DNA of 64,000 nt, from the NCBI RefSeq assembly GCF_003481705.1, contig NZ_QULN01000002.1:1-64000 (forward strand). The letters are read 5' to 3'. The notes beneath the pieces were generated by a model. That model ran no database searches. It had not been told where the DNA came from and worked only from the letters and a program-made list of their open reading frames with translations. Each line of letters begins with the position of its first letter. Position 1 is the stretch's first letter. Below are positions 8,302 through 16,737 of this stretch, piece by piece. The position numbers and the translations under genes were made by a program. The DNA comes from Butyricicoccus sp. OM04-18BH. GTDB taxonomy: Bacteria; Bacillota; Clostridia; Oscillospirales; Butyricicoccaceae.

Positions 8302-9201
8302 ATGGGAAACAGACAGGATGCGGCATGGATGCAGGCGATCGCGTGCCTGCCGGAGGAGCGCGCCGCCGCGCTCAGCAGGGCGGCGGAGCAGGAACGGATC
8401 GAGGAGCTGCGGCTGCGCTGCGGCGAAGCACCAAGCGTGCGCATCGGCGGGGCGGAGCGCCCGCTCGCGATGGCGCCGGTCACGGCGGACGAGCTGCGCG
8501 AAACAGTCGGCCGCGCGGCGCGGTACTCGGTACACAGCTATGCGGAGAGTATGCGGCAGGGCTTTCTGCCGCTCGAGGGCGGCCACCGGCTCGGCCTGTG
8601 CGGCACGGCGGTCGCAGAAAACGGCAGCGTCACGGGCGTGCGGCGGATTTCCTCGCTCAATCTGCGCGTGGCGCGGCAAATTGATGCGCTGGATGATATT
8701 CTTGCGTCGTATATCGGGGAGGGCACGCCGTTTTCACTGCTCGTGCTCGCGCCGCCCGGCTGCGGCAAGACGACGCTCGTGCGCGAGTGGGTGCGGCTCG
8801 TTTCGGACGCCGGGCACACCACAGCCGTTGCGGACGAGCGCGGCGAGATCGCAGGCCTTGCCGAGGGCATGCCGCAGTTCCGTATCGGGCGCTGTACGGA
8901 CATCCTGGAGGGCTGCACGAAAAAGCAGGCGGCGCTCATGCTGCTCAAGACCATGTCTCCGGCGCTTGTCGCGATGGACGAGATCACCTCGCCCGAGGAC
9001 ATCGAGGCGGTCGCGCTCTGTGCCCACTGCGGCACGGCGGTGCTCGCCGCCGCGCATGCGGCCGGGCTTAACGACCTGCGGCGCAGACCGCTCTACCGGC
9101 GGCTGCTGTCGCTCGGCGTGTTCGAGCGGGTGCTGACGATTGAGCAAAAGGACGGGAAACGAAGCTACCGAATGGAGAAAACGGAGGGAACGACATGCTG
9201 A
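8302..9201 (+). CDS. spoIIIAA: Stage III sporulation protein AA (ATPase)
   Basis: A 299-aa secretion-type ATPase of the SpoIIIA-SpoIIQ channel joining mother cell and forespore. Walker A APPGCGKTTL near residue 150 and Walker B-like LVAMDEI near 222. First gene of an eight-gene operon that ends with spoIIIAH; overlaps spoIIIAB by 7 nt. Expected to be expressed in the mother cell under SigE, although I did not find a clear SigE promoter. Confidence 0.95.
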   Translation: MGNRQDAAWMQAIACLPEERAAALSRAAEQERIEELRLRCGEAPSVRIGGAERPLAMAPVTADELRETVGRAARYSVHSYAESMRQGFLPLEGGHRLGLCGTAVAENGSVTGVRRISSLNLRVARQIDALDDILASYIGEGTPFSLLVLAPPGCGKTTLVREWVRLVSDAGHTTAVADERGEIAGLAEGMPQFRIGRCTDILEGCTKKQAALMLLKTMSPALVAMDEITSPEDIEAVALCAHCGTAVLAAAHAAGLNDLRRRPLYRRLLSLGVFERVLTIEQKDGKRSYRMEKTEGTTC

Positions 9202-9713
9202 AACTGATCGGCTCAGTGATGATCTTCGGCTCGTGCGCCGCACTCGGACTGAATGCGCGGCGTGAGCTGCGGCGCAGAGTCGCGGCGGCGGACGCCATGC
9301 TGCTCGCGCTGCGGCTGATGGAGAACGAGATCACCGCGCACCGCACGCCTATGCCCGAAATTATCGACCTGCTCGCGAAAAACGAGAATGCGGTCATCCG
9401 GCAGATCTTTTCCGGCGTGCGCCGCCGGATGCGTGAGCGCAGCGGACTGTCGCTCAGCTATCTCTGGTGCGCAGGCATGCGCGCGGCGCAGGCGGACGCC
9501 GGTCTCGGCCGGGAGGAGTGCGGCGTGCTGTGCGATGCGGCGAATTTCCTCGGACGGTATGACGCTTCCGAGCAGAAGGCCGCCATCGACACGGCGCTGC
9601 ATCGTTTGCAGATGCTGCGTGAGCTGGCTTTTGCCGAGCTGCGCGACCGGGGCAGCCTGTACCGCACCTGCGGCATCGCGGCCGGTTTGCTCGTTATTCT
9701 GGTGCTTGTCTGA
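9195..9713 (+). CDS. spoIIIAB: Stage III sporulation protein AB
   Basis: A 172-aa protein with an N-terminal membrane segment (about residues 3-20), a helical middle domain and a C-terminal membrane segment (CGIAAGLLVILVLV). This matches SpoIIIAB, a GspF/T2SS-platform-like membrane protein. Position between AA and AC and the short overlap with AA confirm the identity. Confidence 0.93.
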   Translation: MLKLIGSVMIFGSCAALGLNARRELRRRVAAADAMLLALRLMENEITAHRTPMPEIIDLLAKNENAVIRQIFSGVRRRMRERSGLSLSYLWCAGMRAAQADAGLGREECGVLCDAANFLGRYDASEQKAAIDTALHRLQMLRELAFAELRDRGSLYRTCGIAAGLLVILVLV

Positions 9714-9730
9714 AGCGGAGGGGGAAAACG

Positions 9731-9925
9731 ATGGACGTTGATTTGATCTTCCGCATCGCGGCGGTCGGCATCCTCGTCGCGGTGCTGGGGCAGCTGCTGA
9801 CGCGGTCGGGACGGGACGAGCAGGCGCTCATGACGACGCTCGCGGGCCTGATCGTGGTACTTATGCTGATCGTCGAGCAGATCAGCCGGCTGTTCAGCAT
9901 GATGAAGAGCGTGTTCGGGTTTTGA
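9731..9925 (+). CDS. spoIIIAC: Stage III sporulation protein AC
   Basis: A 64-aa, two-helix membrane protein of normal family length. Preceded by ggaggggg and followed by spoIIIAD with a 4-nt overlap. Its helices (residues about 5-22 and 33-58) and operon position identify it. Confidence 0.93.
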   Translation: MDVDLIFRIAAVGILVAVLGQLLTRSGRDEQALMTTLAGLIVVLMLIVEQISRLFSMMKSVFGF

Positions 9926-10311
9926 GCGGCACCGGACTGCTCGCGGGCATCGTCGTGCTCGCGCTCGTGCTGTCGCTCACGCTCAAAAAGGACGCACCCG
10001 TCATCGCGTTCCTGCTTGTGCTCGCCGCCGGAGTCGTTCTGCTGCTGCGGCTCGGCGAGGCGGCGCAGAGCACGATGCAGCGCTTTTCCGCGCTGCTCGC
10101 ACGGGGCGATCTCAGCGCAGAGCTGTACGGGCCGGTGCTGCGCGTCGTCGGCATCGCGGTTCTCGTGCGCATCCTCGCGGCGCTCTGCCGCGATGCAGGC
10201 CAGTCCGCGCTTGCGGCGAAGGTGGAGCTTGCCGGGACAGTGCTCGCATTCGGAGCGGCGCTGCCTCTGCTCGAACAGGTGCTGACCTTTCTCACGGAAT
10301 GGACGGTATGA
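9922..10311 (+). CDS. spoIIIAD: Stage III sporulation protein AD (TTG start)
   Basis: A 129-aa polytopic membrane protein with three to four hydrophobic segments. The start is a TTG (TTGA overlap with the AC stop), the only start giving a full-length N-terminus. Operon position between AC and AE. Confidence 0.92.
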   Translation: MSGTGLLAGIVVLALVLSLTLKKDAPVIAFLLVLAAGVVLLLRLGEAAQSTMQRFSALLARGDLSAELYGPVLRVVGIAVLVRILAALCRDAGQSALAAKVELAGTVLAFGAALPLLEQVLTFLTEWTV

Positions 10312-11414
10312 TGAAAAAACGGATGAAAATTCTGGCGGCGGTTTTGCTGCTGCCGCTTGCTCTGTGCCTGTCTGCCGGGGCGGCGGAGACGGACGCGCAG
10401 CGCGAGCGGGACGAGGCGGCGCTGCGGAGCGCGGTGACGGGCGAGGCGCAGCCGTATCTTGCGGGCACGGACGGGCAGGACGTTGCGGACTCGTTCGCGC
10501 GGCTGCTCCGAAACGCCGCGCCGGATGCGAAAAGCGCGTGGGCAAAGGCGGCCGGCAGTCTCGGTACGGCGGCCGGCATCATGATTCTGACAGCGGCGGC
10601 ACGCGGCTTTTCCGAAGCGGCAGGGGGAGCGGCGAACGATGCGGTCGACCTGGCCGGGGCGCTCGGCATCTCCGCTGTGCTGCTCCGGGACTTTTCGGGC
10701 GTGCTGTCGCTCTGCCGGTCGGCGCTCGACGGCATCAGTGTGTTTTCCGCGACGCTCCAGCCGGTCCTCGCGGCGGCGCTCTCGATGGGCGGCAGCGCCG
10801 TGACCGCCACGACGCTTCAGGTCGCCTCCATGTTCGCCTTTGACCTTGTCTTGCGGCTGATCGAAGGTCTGCTCGTGCCGGCGGTGTGCGTATATCTCGC
10901 GGTCACGGTCGTGGATGCGGCCGCCGGGAACGGCGTGCTGCGCGGGCTCGCGGAGGGCATCGGCAGCCTGTCGGCCGGAGCGCTCAAGCTCATACTTACG
11001 CTGTTCACCGCATATCTTGCCGTAGCGGGCGGCGTTTCGGGGAACGTGGACCGCGTCGCGCTCAAAACGGCAAAGTTCGCGGTCTCGGGCGCGGTTCCGG
11101 TGGTCGGCGGCGTCATGTCGGACGCGGCGGAGACCGTTCTGTCGGGTGCGGTGCTGCTGCGCGGCTCAGTCGGCGTTTTCGGCATGATATGCGTCACGGC
11201 GATCTGCCTTGCGCCTTTTGTCCGCGCCGGGGCGTGCTATCTGTGCTTCAAGGCAGGCGCGGCTCTGCTCGCGCCCCTGTGTCCGGACAGCCTCAGGCGT
11301 CTGCTCTCGGGCATCGGCACGGGATTCGGTCTGCTGCTCGGCATGCTGAGCGCCGCCTGCACTATTCTGTATCTGGAACTTGTTTATGCTGTTGCGATGG
11401 TGAAACCGTTATGA
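10308..11414 (+). CDS. spoIIIAE: Stage III sporulation protein AE
   Basis: About 368 aa. A cleavable-looking signal (ILAAVLLLPLALCLSAGAA), an extracytoplasmic stretch, then about seven membrane segments. In-frame ATGs lie at 10299, 10308 and 10311; the 10308 ATG makes an ATGA overlap with the AD stop and is preferred, but the others are possible. AE is a multi-span component of the SpoIIIA channel. Confidence 0.92.
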   Translation: MMKKRMKILAAVLLLPLALCLSAGAAETDAQRERDEAALRSAVTGEAQPYLAGTDGQDVADSFARLLRNAAPDAKSAWAKAAGSLGTAAGIMILTAAARGFSEAAGGAANDAVDLAGALGISAVLLRDFSGVLSLCRSALDGISVFSATLQPVLAAALSMGGSAVTATTLQVASMFAFDLVLRLIEGLLVPAVCVYLAVTVVDAAAGNGVLRGLAEGIGSLSAGALKLILTLFTAYLAVAGGVSGNVDRVALKTAKFAVSGAVPVVGGVMSDAAETVLSGAVLLRGSVGVFGMICVTAICLAPFVRAGACYLCFKAGAALLAPLCPDSLRRLLSGIGTGFGLLLGMLSAACTILYLELVYAVAMVKPL

Positions 11415-11878
11415 ATGAACTGCTGCATACCATTCTGCTGCGCGTGACGCTTGCCGGGGCGGCGTCCGCAGCGGCGCTGCGCATGGCCGGGAGCGGCGCG
11501 ATGCGCGAGACGGTGCGTCTCGCGGCCGGTCTGCTCATGCTCGCGGCTCTTTTACAGCCGCTCGGCAGTCTGCGCTCTGCCGGGTGGAGCGCATCCGCTG
11601 CACCGGACACGCAGGCGATACGCGAGACCAACATGCAAACTGCGATGAGCGCGGTCGCATCGAGCATCGCTAAGGCGCTCGAGAGCCGCGCCGCCGCCGA
11701 GGGCTACGACTGCCGCTTTACGGTCACGATGGCGACCGACGAGAGCGGTATTTTACAGGTAGACCGCGTGACCGTGCACTGCGGTGCGGACGATATTGCG
11801 CATCTCAGAGAGATACAGGAGATTGTGACGAGCGAATGCGGCGTCCCGGCGGAACGGCAGGAGGTGATCGCGCGATGA
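11411..11878 (+). CDS. spoIIIAF: Stage III sporulation protein AF
   Basis: A 155-aa protein with two N-terminal membrane segments followed by a soluble domain with a YscJ/FliF-like ring-building fold in characterised homologues. ATGA overlap with spoIIIAE. The frame is open further upstream (to 10886) inside spoIIIAE, but the ATG at 11411 (MNELLHTILL) gives the expected N-terminus. Confidence 0.92.
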   Translation: MNELLHTILLRVTLAGAASAAALRMAGSGAMRETVRLAAGLLMLAALLQPLGSLRSAGWSASAAPDTQAIRETNMQTAMSAVASSIAKALESRAAAEGYDCRFTVTMATDESGILQVDRVTVHCGADDIAHLREIQEIVTSECGVPAERQEVIAR

Positions 11879-12399
11879 ATACGGAAAAATTGCACGAGCT
11901 TTGCGTGCGGCTGCGGCCGCTCGCGAAAAAATACCGCGCGGCACTCATTGTCCTGCTCGCGGGCGTGCTGCTGCTCGTGTCGGGCGGCCGGGAGGAAACA
12001 TCGGACGCCGCGCAGACGCAGACCGGCGCGGACAGCTTTTCGCTGAGCGATTTCGAGACGCAGCTCTGCTGCCGCCTGTCTGCGATCGACGGTGCAGGCC
12101 GGGTCGAGCTGATGCTCTCGCTCGAGCAGACCGGAGAGGCGGTGTATGCGGTCAACACGAGAGAGACCGGCGGCGCGGCCTCGAGTCGGGAGAGCGATGT
12201 CGCGGTCATTTCCTCGTCGGGATACGGCGAGACCCCCGTGACGGTCAAGAACGTCCTGCCGACGTTCCGCGGCGCGATCGTGCTGTGCGACGGGGCGGAG
12301 AACGCCGCGGTCCGGCTTGCCGTAACGCAGGCTGTCGAGACGGTGTGCGGTCTGACAAGCGACCGCATCACGGTTCTGAAACGCGCCTCCGGCGCATAG
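11875..12399 (+). CDS. spoIIIAG: Stage III sporulation protein AG
   Basis: A 174-aa protein with an N-terminal anchor (about residues 21-38, RAALIVLLAGVLLLVSGG) and a soluble ring-forming domain that builds the large SpoIIIAG ring in the intermembrane space. ATGA overlap with spoIIIAF. The longer open frame from 11836 is ignored because it would run into spoIIIAF. Confidence 0.93.
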   Translation: MNTEKLHELCVRLRPLAKKYRAALIVLLAGVLLLVSGGREETSDAAQTQTGADSFSLSDFETQLCCRLSAIDGAGRVELMLSLEQTGEAVYAVNTRETGGAASSRESDVAVISSSGYGETPVTVKNVLPTFRGAIVLCDGAENAAVRLAVTQAVETVCGLTSDRITVLKRASGA

Positions 12400-12445
12400 A
12401 ACGGTCATATGGAAATCTTTCACCGCATCGAGGAGGGCGAGCGTG

Positions 12446-12973
12446 ATGAAAAAAATCAAGAAACGAGGCGCGGTCTACGGCGTGGTCGCACTGCTGCTGT
12501 GCACGGCGGCGTATCTCAACTGGAGCTATGTCGAGCCGCCGGCGGATCTGCTCCAGACCGACGGGAACAGCGCGGACAGCGCTGCTGCTACATCGGACGA
12601 CGGCGCGGCGGCGGGAGAGGATTATTTCGCGTCCTCGCGTCTGACGAGAGAAAAGGCGCGTGACGAGGCGGTGAGCACGCTGAAGGAGTTGTCCGAGAGC
12701 GCGGATGCGGACGAGACCGCGAAGGAGGATGCCGCCTCGCAGATCTCCGCGCTGGCCGCGGCCTCCGTGCAGGAGGCGAACATCGAGAGCCTCATCCGCG
12801 CAAAGGGCTATGCGGATGCGGTCGTCATGCTCTCGGACGGCTCGGCGAACATCGTGGTCTCGCCGCCGGAGGGCGGCCTGCAGGCGGACGATGTGACGAA
12901 GATACGCGATATCGTGGTCTCCGAGACCGGCATGAGCGCCGGACAGATCAAAATCGTCGAGGCCGGCAGCTGA
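12446..12973 (+). CDS. spoIIIAH: Stage III sporulation protein AH
   Basis: A 175-aa protein with a basic N-terminus, one membrane anchor (about residues 9-25) and a C-terminal EscJ/YscJ-like domain (about 100-175; KGYADAVVMLSDGSANIVV). This domain pairs with forespore SpoIIQ in sporulation. Preceded by gaggaggg; 46 nt after spoIIIAG. Last gene of the spoIIIA operon. Confidence 0.93.
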   Translation: MKKIKKRGAVYGVVALLLCTAAYLNWSYVEPPADLLQTDGNSADSAAATSDDGAAAGEDYFASSRLTREKARDEAVSTLKELSESADADETAKEDAASQISALAAASVQEANIESLIRAKGYADAVVMLSDGSANIVVSPPEGGLQADDVTKIRDIVVSETGMSAGQIKIVEAGS

Positions 12974-13042
12974 CAGCCTCATATTTTTCCTTTTCATTTT
13001 GCGCCCGATGTGATATACTCTTGCTAAAGGAGAGTGAGCACT

Positions 13043-13504
13043 ATGGCGGATCATAAGGAATACTGGTCGACCGAGAGTGACCAGGGCTCTATTCGTATTT
13101 CTGAGGACGTTGTTGCCTCTATCGCGGCGCTTGCGGCCTCGGAGACCGACGGCGTGAGCGGTCTTTATTCCAGCGTAACGCGTGACATCGTCAGCTTTCT
13201 GAGCAAGAAAAACCTGTCCAAGGGCGTGCGCGTCGAGCTGGGCGAGGAGGATACCGTAAAGGTTGAGATCAGCTTTCTCGCGCTGTTCGGTCATAACATC
13301 TGCGAGGTCGCAAGACAGGTGCAGGACAATGTCAAGAGCCAGATCGAGTCGATGACCGGCCTGCATGTGGTCGAGATTAATGTACACGTCGGCGGCGTGA
13401 CCTTCGCGCCTGCGGCAGAGGAAAAGGCCGCAGAGCCGGAGGAAAAGCCGGCGCAGACCGCAGAGAAGCCTGCCGGGGAGCAGGAGGAAAACGCGGCCGA
13501 GTAA
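13043..13504 (+). CDS. Asp23/Gls24-family protein
   Basis: A 153-aa protein with an Asp23/Gls24 (DUF322) domain (about residues 12-118; the SIRISEDVVASIAALAASE start and a GVTF end are typical) and a Glu/Ala/Pro-rich tail. These proteins associate with the cell envelope and respond to envelope stress. The ATG at 13043 follows aaaggaga; a TATACT -10 lies at 13014. It sits between spoIIIAH and nusB, a common clostridial arrangement. Confidence 0.92.
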   Translation: MADHKEYWSTESDQGSIRISEDVVASIAALAASETDGVSGLYSSVTRDIVSFLSKKNLSKGVRVELGEEDTVKVEISFLALFGHNICEVARQVQDNVKSQIESMTGLHVVEINVHVGGVTFAPAAEEKAAEPEEKPAQTAEKPAGEQEENAAE

Positions 13505-13510
13505 ATTCGG

Positions 13511-13552
13511 AAAAATGTGCGGTGAGCGTCGGTCTCGCCGCACATTTTTTTA
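13511..13552 (+). terminator. Terminator after the Asp23/Gls24 gene
   Basis: Stem aatgtgcggtgag / ctcgccgcacatt followed by seven T residues, starting 7 nt after the stop codon. Confidence 0.85.
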
Positions 13553-13582
13553 TGCCCGGTACGCCGGACGCGGAAACGTCAT

Positions 13583-13660
13583 GGGCAGCACCGCACAAGG
13601 GAAAACGGCAGCGCTCTGCGGAAATTTTGCGTTCCTGTGCAATTATGCGGTATTGCCCTT
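13583..13660. repeat. Family A repeat, internally deleted copy
   Basis: Only about 78 bp. It keeps both terminal arms (gggcagcaccgcacaa at the left, caattatgcggtattgccct at the right) and the tgcggaaattttgcg block, but lacks the central palindrome of the full copies. Its right end overlaps the -35 of the nusB promoter. Confidence 0.7.
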
Positions 13661-13687
13661 GCGTTTTTCTGTAAAATAGGATAAAAT
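13659..13687 (+). promoter_or_regulatory. Promoter of the nusB-xse-ispA operon
   Basis: TTGCGT and TAAAAT with a 17-bp spacer, 74 bp upstream of the nusB start. The -35 box abuts the edge of a family A repeat. Confidence 0.55.
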
Positions 13688-13760
13688 AAGATATTGATAG
13701 TATAAAAAACATGAATATCAGTTACCTTGATAAATAAAAACAGAGAAGGAGCCTGCCGCC

Positions 13761-14237
13761 GTGAACGAGAATGTGATGAGCAGAACAAAAGCAAGAGAGA
13801 TCGCACTGCACCTTATCTTTGAGATGGGTTTTCAGCAGTTTGAGCCGGAAAATCTGGAGGAACGGCTGGACGAGAACATTATGCGCTCGCTCAAAACCGA
13901 TGCCGAGATGTATGCAGGCAGGCTGAGCGGCGAGAACGCCGACTATATCCGCGCAGTCGTCAAGGGCGTTGCGACCCATGTGGACGAGCTTGACGGCGCA
14001 ATCGAGCGCAACGCAAAGGGCTGGAAGCTGAACCGCCTGTCGCGCATGACCAAGGCTGTGCTGCGCCTCGCGATCTATGAGATGCGCTATGTGAGCGACG
14101 TTCCGGTCGGCGTTGCCATCAATGAGGCGGTCGCGCTCGACAAGATCTACGACACCGAGGAGGCTGCTGCCTTCATCAACGGCGTTCTGGGTGCGGTCGC
14201 GCGCGAGAAGCAGGAAAAGGACGAGACCGATGCCTGA
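13761..14237 (+). CDS. nusB: Transcription antitermination factor NusB
   Basis: A 158-aa all-helical RNA-binding protein. The family signature is clear: SRTKAREIALHLIFEMGF at the start, RLSRMTKAVLRLAIYEM and the VPVGVAINEAVALDKIY block near the C-terminus. A GTG start at 13761 has a well spaced agaaggag; the in-frame ATG at 13776 is an alternative. NusB joins NusE on boxA RNA in rRNA antitermination. Overlaps the next gene by 8 nt. Confidence 0.95.
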   Translation: MNENVMSRTKAREIALHLIFEMGFQQFEPENLEERLDENIMRSLKTDAEMYAGRLSGENADYIRAVVKGVATHVDELDGAIERNAKGWKLNRLSRMTKAVLRLAIYEMRYVSDVPVGVAINEAVALDKIYDTEEAAAFINGVLGAVAREKQEKDETDA

Positions 14238-15177
14238 GCGATTTCTGGGGATCGATACGTCCAATTACCGCACCTCGGCTGCGGTCTATGACGCGGAGAC
14301 CGGCGAATGGTGCAACCGCGGCAGTCTGCTGACCGTGCCTGAGGGTGCGATCGGCCTGCGGCAGTCGGACGCGCTGTTTCAGCACACCGTGCATCTGCAT
14401 GAAAGAATCGAAGCTCTGCCGCAGGGCGAGGTGCGCGCCGTCGGCGTCAGCACCCGTCCGCGCGCGGTCGAGGGCTCATATATGCCCTGCTTTCTGGCAG
14501 GAAAAAGCGTCGCGCACAGTGCGGCGCATTTGCTTTCTGTGCCGCTTTTCGAGGTATCCCATCAGCAGGGGCATATCGCGGCGGCGGCGCTGTCCGCCGG
14601 GCGGCTCGACCTGCTGGACAGTCGCTTCCTCGCGTGGCATCTGTCGGGCGGCACGAGCGAACTGCTTTACGTCGAATGCGGCGCGGACGGCCTGCCGGAC
14701 TGTACCTGCATCGGCGGCACGACCGATCTTGCAGCCGGTCAGCTGCTCGACCGGGCGGGCGCACTGCTCGAGCTGCCGTTCCCGTCGGGCGCGGCGCTGG
14801 ATGAGCTTGCGCTGACGGCAGAGCCGCAGAAGGGCTTTCGTCCCAGAGTGACGGACTGCAGATTCTCGCTCTCCGGTATGCAGAACCAGGTGGAAAATAA
14901 ATTTAAGACCGAAAAGCCTGAGGACATGGCGCGCTTCGCTCTTGAAACCGTGGCGAATGCGGTCATCAAGGCGACCGAACAGGCAAAGGAGCGCTATGAC
15001 GTTCCGGTGCTGTGCGCCGGCGGCGTGATGGCGAGCCGGGTCATCCGCGCGCGCATGGAGAAGCGCTTCGGCAGCGGCGTCAGCTTTGCCGAGCCGACGC
15101 TCTCGGGCGATAACGCCGTAGGTGTGGCGGTGCTCGCGGCAAGACTGTACCGAAAAACCGGCGCAGACGGACAGTGA
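14230..15177 (+). CDS. Kae1/TsaD-like ASKHA-fold protein
   Basis: A 315-aa protein of the Kae1/TsaD superfamily: FLGIDTSNYRTSAAVYD at residues 5-21, a metal-site-like SHQQGH (where TsaD has HxEGH), the LSGGTSELLYVE phosphate loop and a final LSGDNAVGVAVLAARL. It is shorter and more diverged than true TsaD and lies between nusB and xseA, so it is probably a paralogue rather than the t6A enzyme. Role unknown. Overlaps nusB by 8 nt. Confidence 0.8.
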   Translation: MPERFLGIDTSNYRTSAAVYDAETGEWCNRGSLLTVPEGAIGLRQSDALFQHTVHLHERIEALPQGEVRAVGVSTRPRAVEGSYMPCFLAGKSVAHSAAHLLSVPLFEVSHQQGHIAAAALSAGRLDLLDSRFLAWHLSGGTSELLYVECGADGLPDCTCIGGTTDLAAGQLLDRAGALLELPFPSGAALDELALTAEPQKGFRPRVTDCRFSLSGMQNQVENKFKTEKPEDMARFALETVANAVIKATEQAKERYDVPVLCAGGVMASRVIRARMEKRFGSGVSFAEPTLSGDNAVGVAVLAARLYRKTGADGQ

Positions 15178-15225
15178 GCCTGTCGAAGATCTGCGCTTTT
15201 CCGACAAACAGAGTGTGAAACCATT

Positions 15226-16500
15226 ATGGCAGCGATTTATACCGTATCTCAACTGAATAACGAAATCAAGGATCTCCTGGACGCCGTTCCGGGCTACCGC
15301 AGCCTGCTGGTGCAGGGCGAGATCTCGAACTACAAGGCGCACTCGTCCGGCCATCACTATATGACGCTCAAGGACCGGGACGCGGCCATCAACGCCGTCA
15401 TGTTCCGCTCGGACGCCATGCGGCTCAAATTCCGGCTGGAGAACGGCATGAAGGTCATCGTCCGCGCGCGTGTCAGCTCGTTTCCGCGCACGGGTGCGGT
15501 GCAGCTTTATATCTCGGAGATCATTCCGGACGGCGCAGGCGCGCTGAACGTTGCCTTCGAGCAGCTGAAGGTAAAGCTCGCGGCCGAGGGCCTGTTTGCC
15601 GAGGCACACAAAAAGCCGATCCCGGCCTGCCCGTCCTCCATTGCCCTCGTGACCTCACCGACCGGTGCGGCGGTGCGCGACATGATCCGCATCCTCGGGC
15701 GGCGCTGGCCGCTCGCGAAGGTCGTGCTCTACCCGGCGCAGGTGCAGGGACAGGGGGCGGCGGAGAGCATCGCGCGCGCTCTCGCGCTCGCGAACGCGAT
15801 CGGTGAGGCGGACGTTATCCTGTGCGGCCGCGGCGGCGGCTCAATGGAGGATCTTTGGGCGTTCAACGAAGAGGTGACGGCGCGGGCGATCTATGCTTCG
15901 GAAATCCCGGTCATCTCGGCGGTCGGCCATGAGCCGGACGTCACAATCGCGGATTTTGTCGCCGACCTGCGCGCCCCCACGCCGTCCGGCGCGGCAGAGC
16001 TCGCGGTTCCCGACCGCGCGGACTGGAAGGCGACGCTCGAAATGCTGGACGCGCGGCTGCGTGCGGCGGCGGGAAAGCAGACTCAAATGCGCAGGAGGCA
16101 GCTGCAAAGCCTGAGCGAGCGCCTGTCCGTGCGCACGCCCGTCCGCTATATCGCGGAAAAGCGGCTTGTGCTCGACACGCTGACCGAGCGCCTTCAGGGA
16201 ACGGTCCCGGCGCGGCTTGCGCACGAAAGACAGCAGCTCCGGACGGCGCAGGACCGCCTGCTTGCGGCAGGCAGGGGAAATCTGCACCGCGCGAGACTGC
16301 GCTTCACGCAGACTGTCGCGTCGCTCGACGCGATGAGTCCGCTGCGCGTGCTGAGCCGCGGCTATGCGGTCGCGACAAAGGGCGCACGGGGCGCGGTCGT
16401 GACCGATGCGGCGGCGCTGAAGGAAGGGGACGCGCTGCACATCCGATTTGCAAAAGGCGCGGCAGACTGCCGCGTGATCTATACCGAGGAGGAACAATAA
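15226..16500 (+). CDS. xseA: Exodeoxyribonuclease VII large subunit
   Basis: A 424-aa protein with an N-terminal OB-fold (about residues 5-100, VQGEISNYKAHSSGHHYMTL) and the ExoVII nuclease core (GRGGGSMEDLWAFNEE and SAVGHEPDVTIADFVADLRAPTPS split across residues about 203-265). The C-terminal half is helical with a coiled-coil look. Degrades single-stranded DNA with XseB. The small-subunit gene follows with no gap. Confidence 0.95.
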   Translation: MAAIYTVSQLNNEIKDLLDAVPGYRSLLVQGEISNYKAHSSGHHYMTLKDRDAAINAVMFRSDAMRLKFRLENGMKVIVRARVSSFPRTGAVQLYISEIIPDGAGALNVAFEQLKVKLAAEGLFAEAHKKPIPACPSSIALVTSPTGAAVRDMIRILGRRWPLAKVVLYPAQVQGQGAAESIARALALANAIGEADVILCGRGGGSMEDLWAFNEEVTARAIYASEIPVISAVGHEPDVTIADFVADLRAPTPSGAAELAVPDRADWKATLEMLDARLRAAAGKQTQMRRRQLQSLSERLSVRTPVRYIAEKRLVLDTLTERLQGTVPARLAHERQQLRTAQDRLLAAGRGNLHRARLRFTQTVASLDAMSPLRVLSRGYAVATKGARGAVVTDAAALKEGDALHIRFAKGAADCRVIYTEEEQ

Positions 16501-16737
16501 ATGGCGGAAAAGACGTTTGAAAGCCAGATGGCGCGGCTCGAAGAGATCGTGCGCCTGCTGGAGCGCGGCGAAGCGCCGCTCGCGGAGAGCATGAAGCTGT
16601 TCGAGGAGGGCACAAAGCTGTCCGCCGCCCTCGGAAAGCTGCTCGACAAGGCGGAACAGAAGGTGACGGTCGTTCAGGAAAATCTCCAGGGCGAGGTAAC
16701 GGAGCGTCCGTTCGACGCAGAGGAGGCGGCAAAATGA
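16501..16737 (+). CDS. xseB: Exodeoxyribonuclease VII small subunit
   Basis: A 78-aa helical protein with the family pattern FESQMARLEEIVRLLERGE. It begins on the base after the xseA stop codon and overlaps ispA by 4 nt (ATGA), so stoichiometry is probably set by translational coupling. Confidence 0.95.
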   Translation: MAEKTFESQMARLEEIVRLLERGEAPLAESMKLFEEGTKLSAALGKLLDKAEQKVTVVQENLQGEVTERPFDAEEAAK

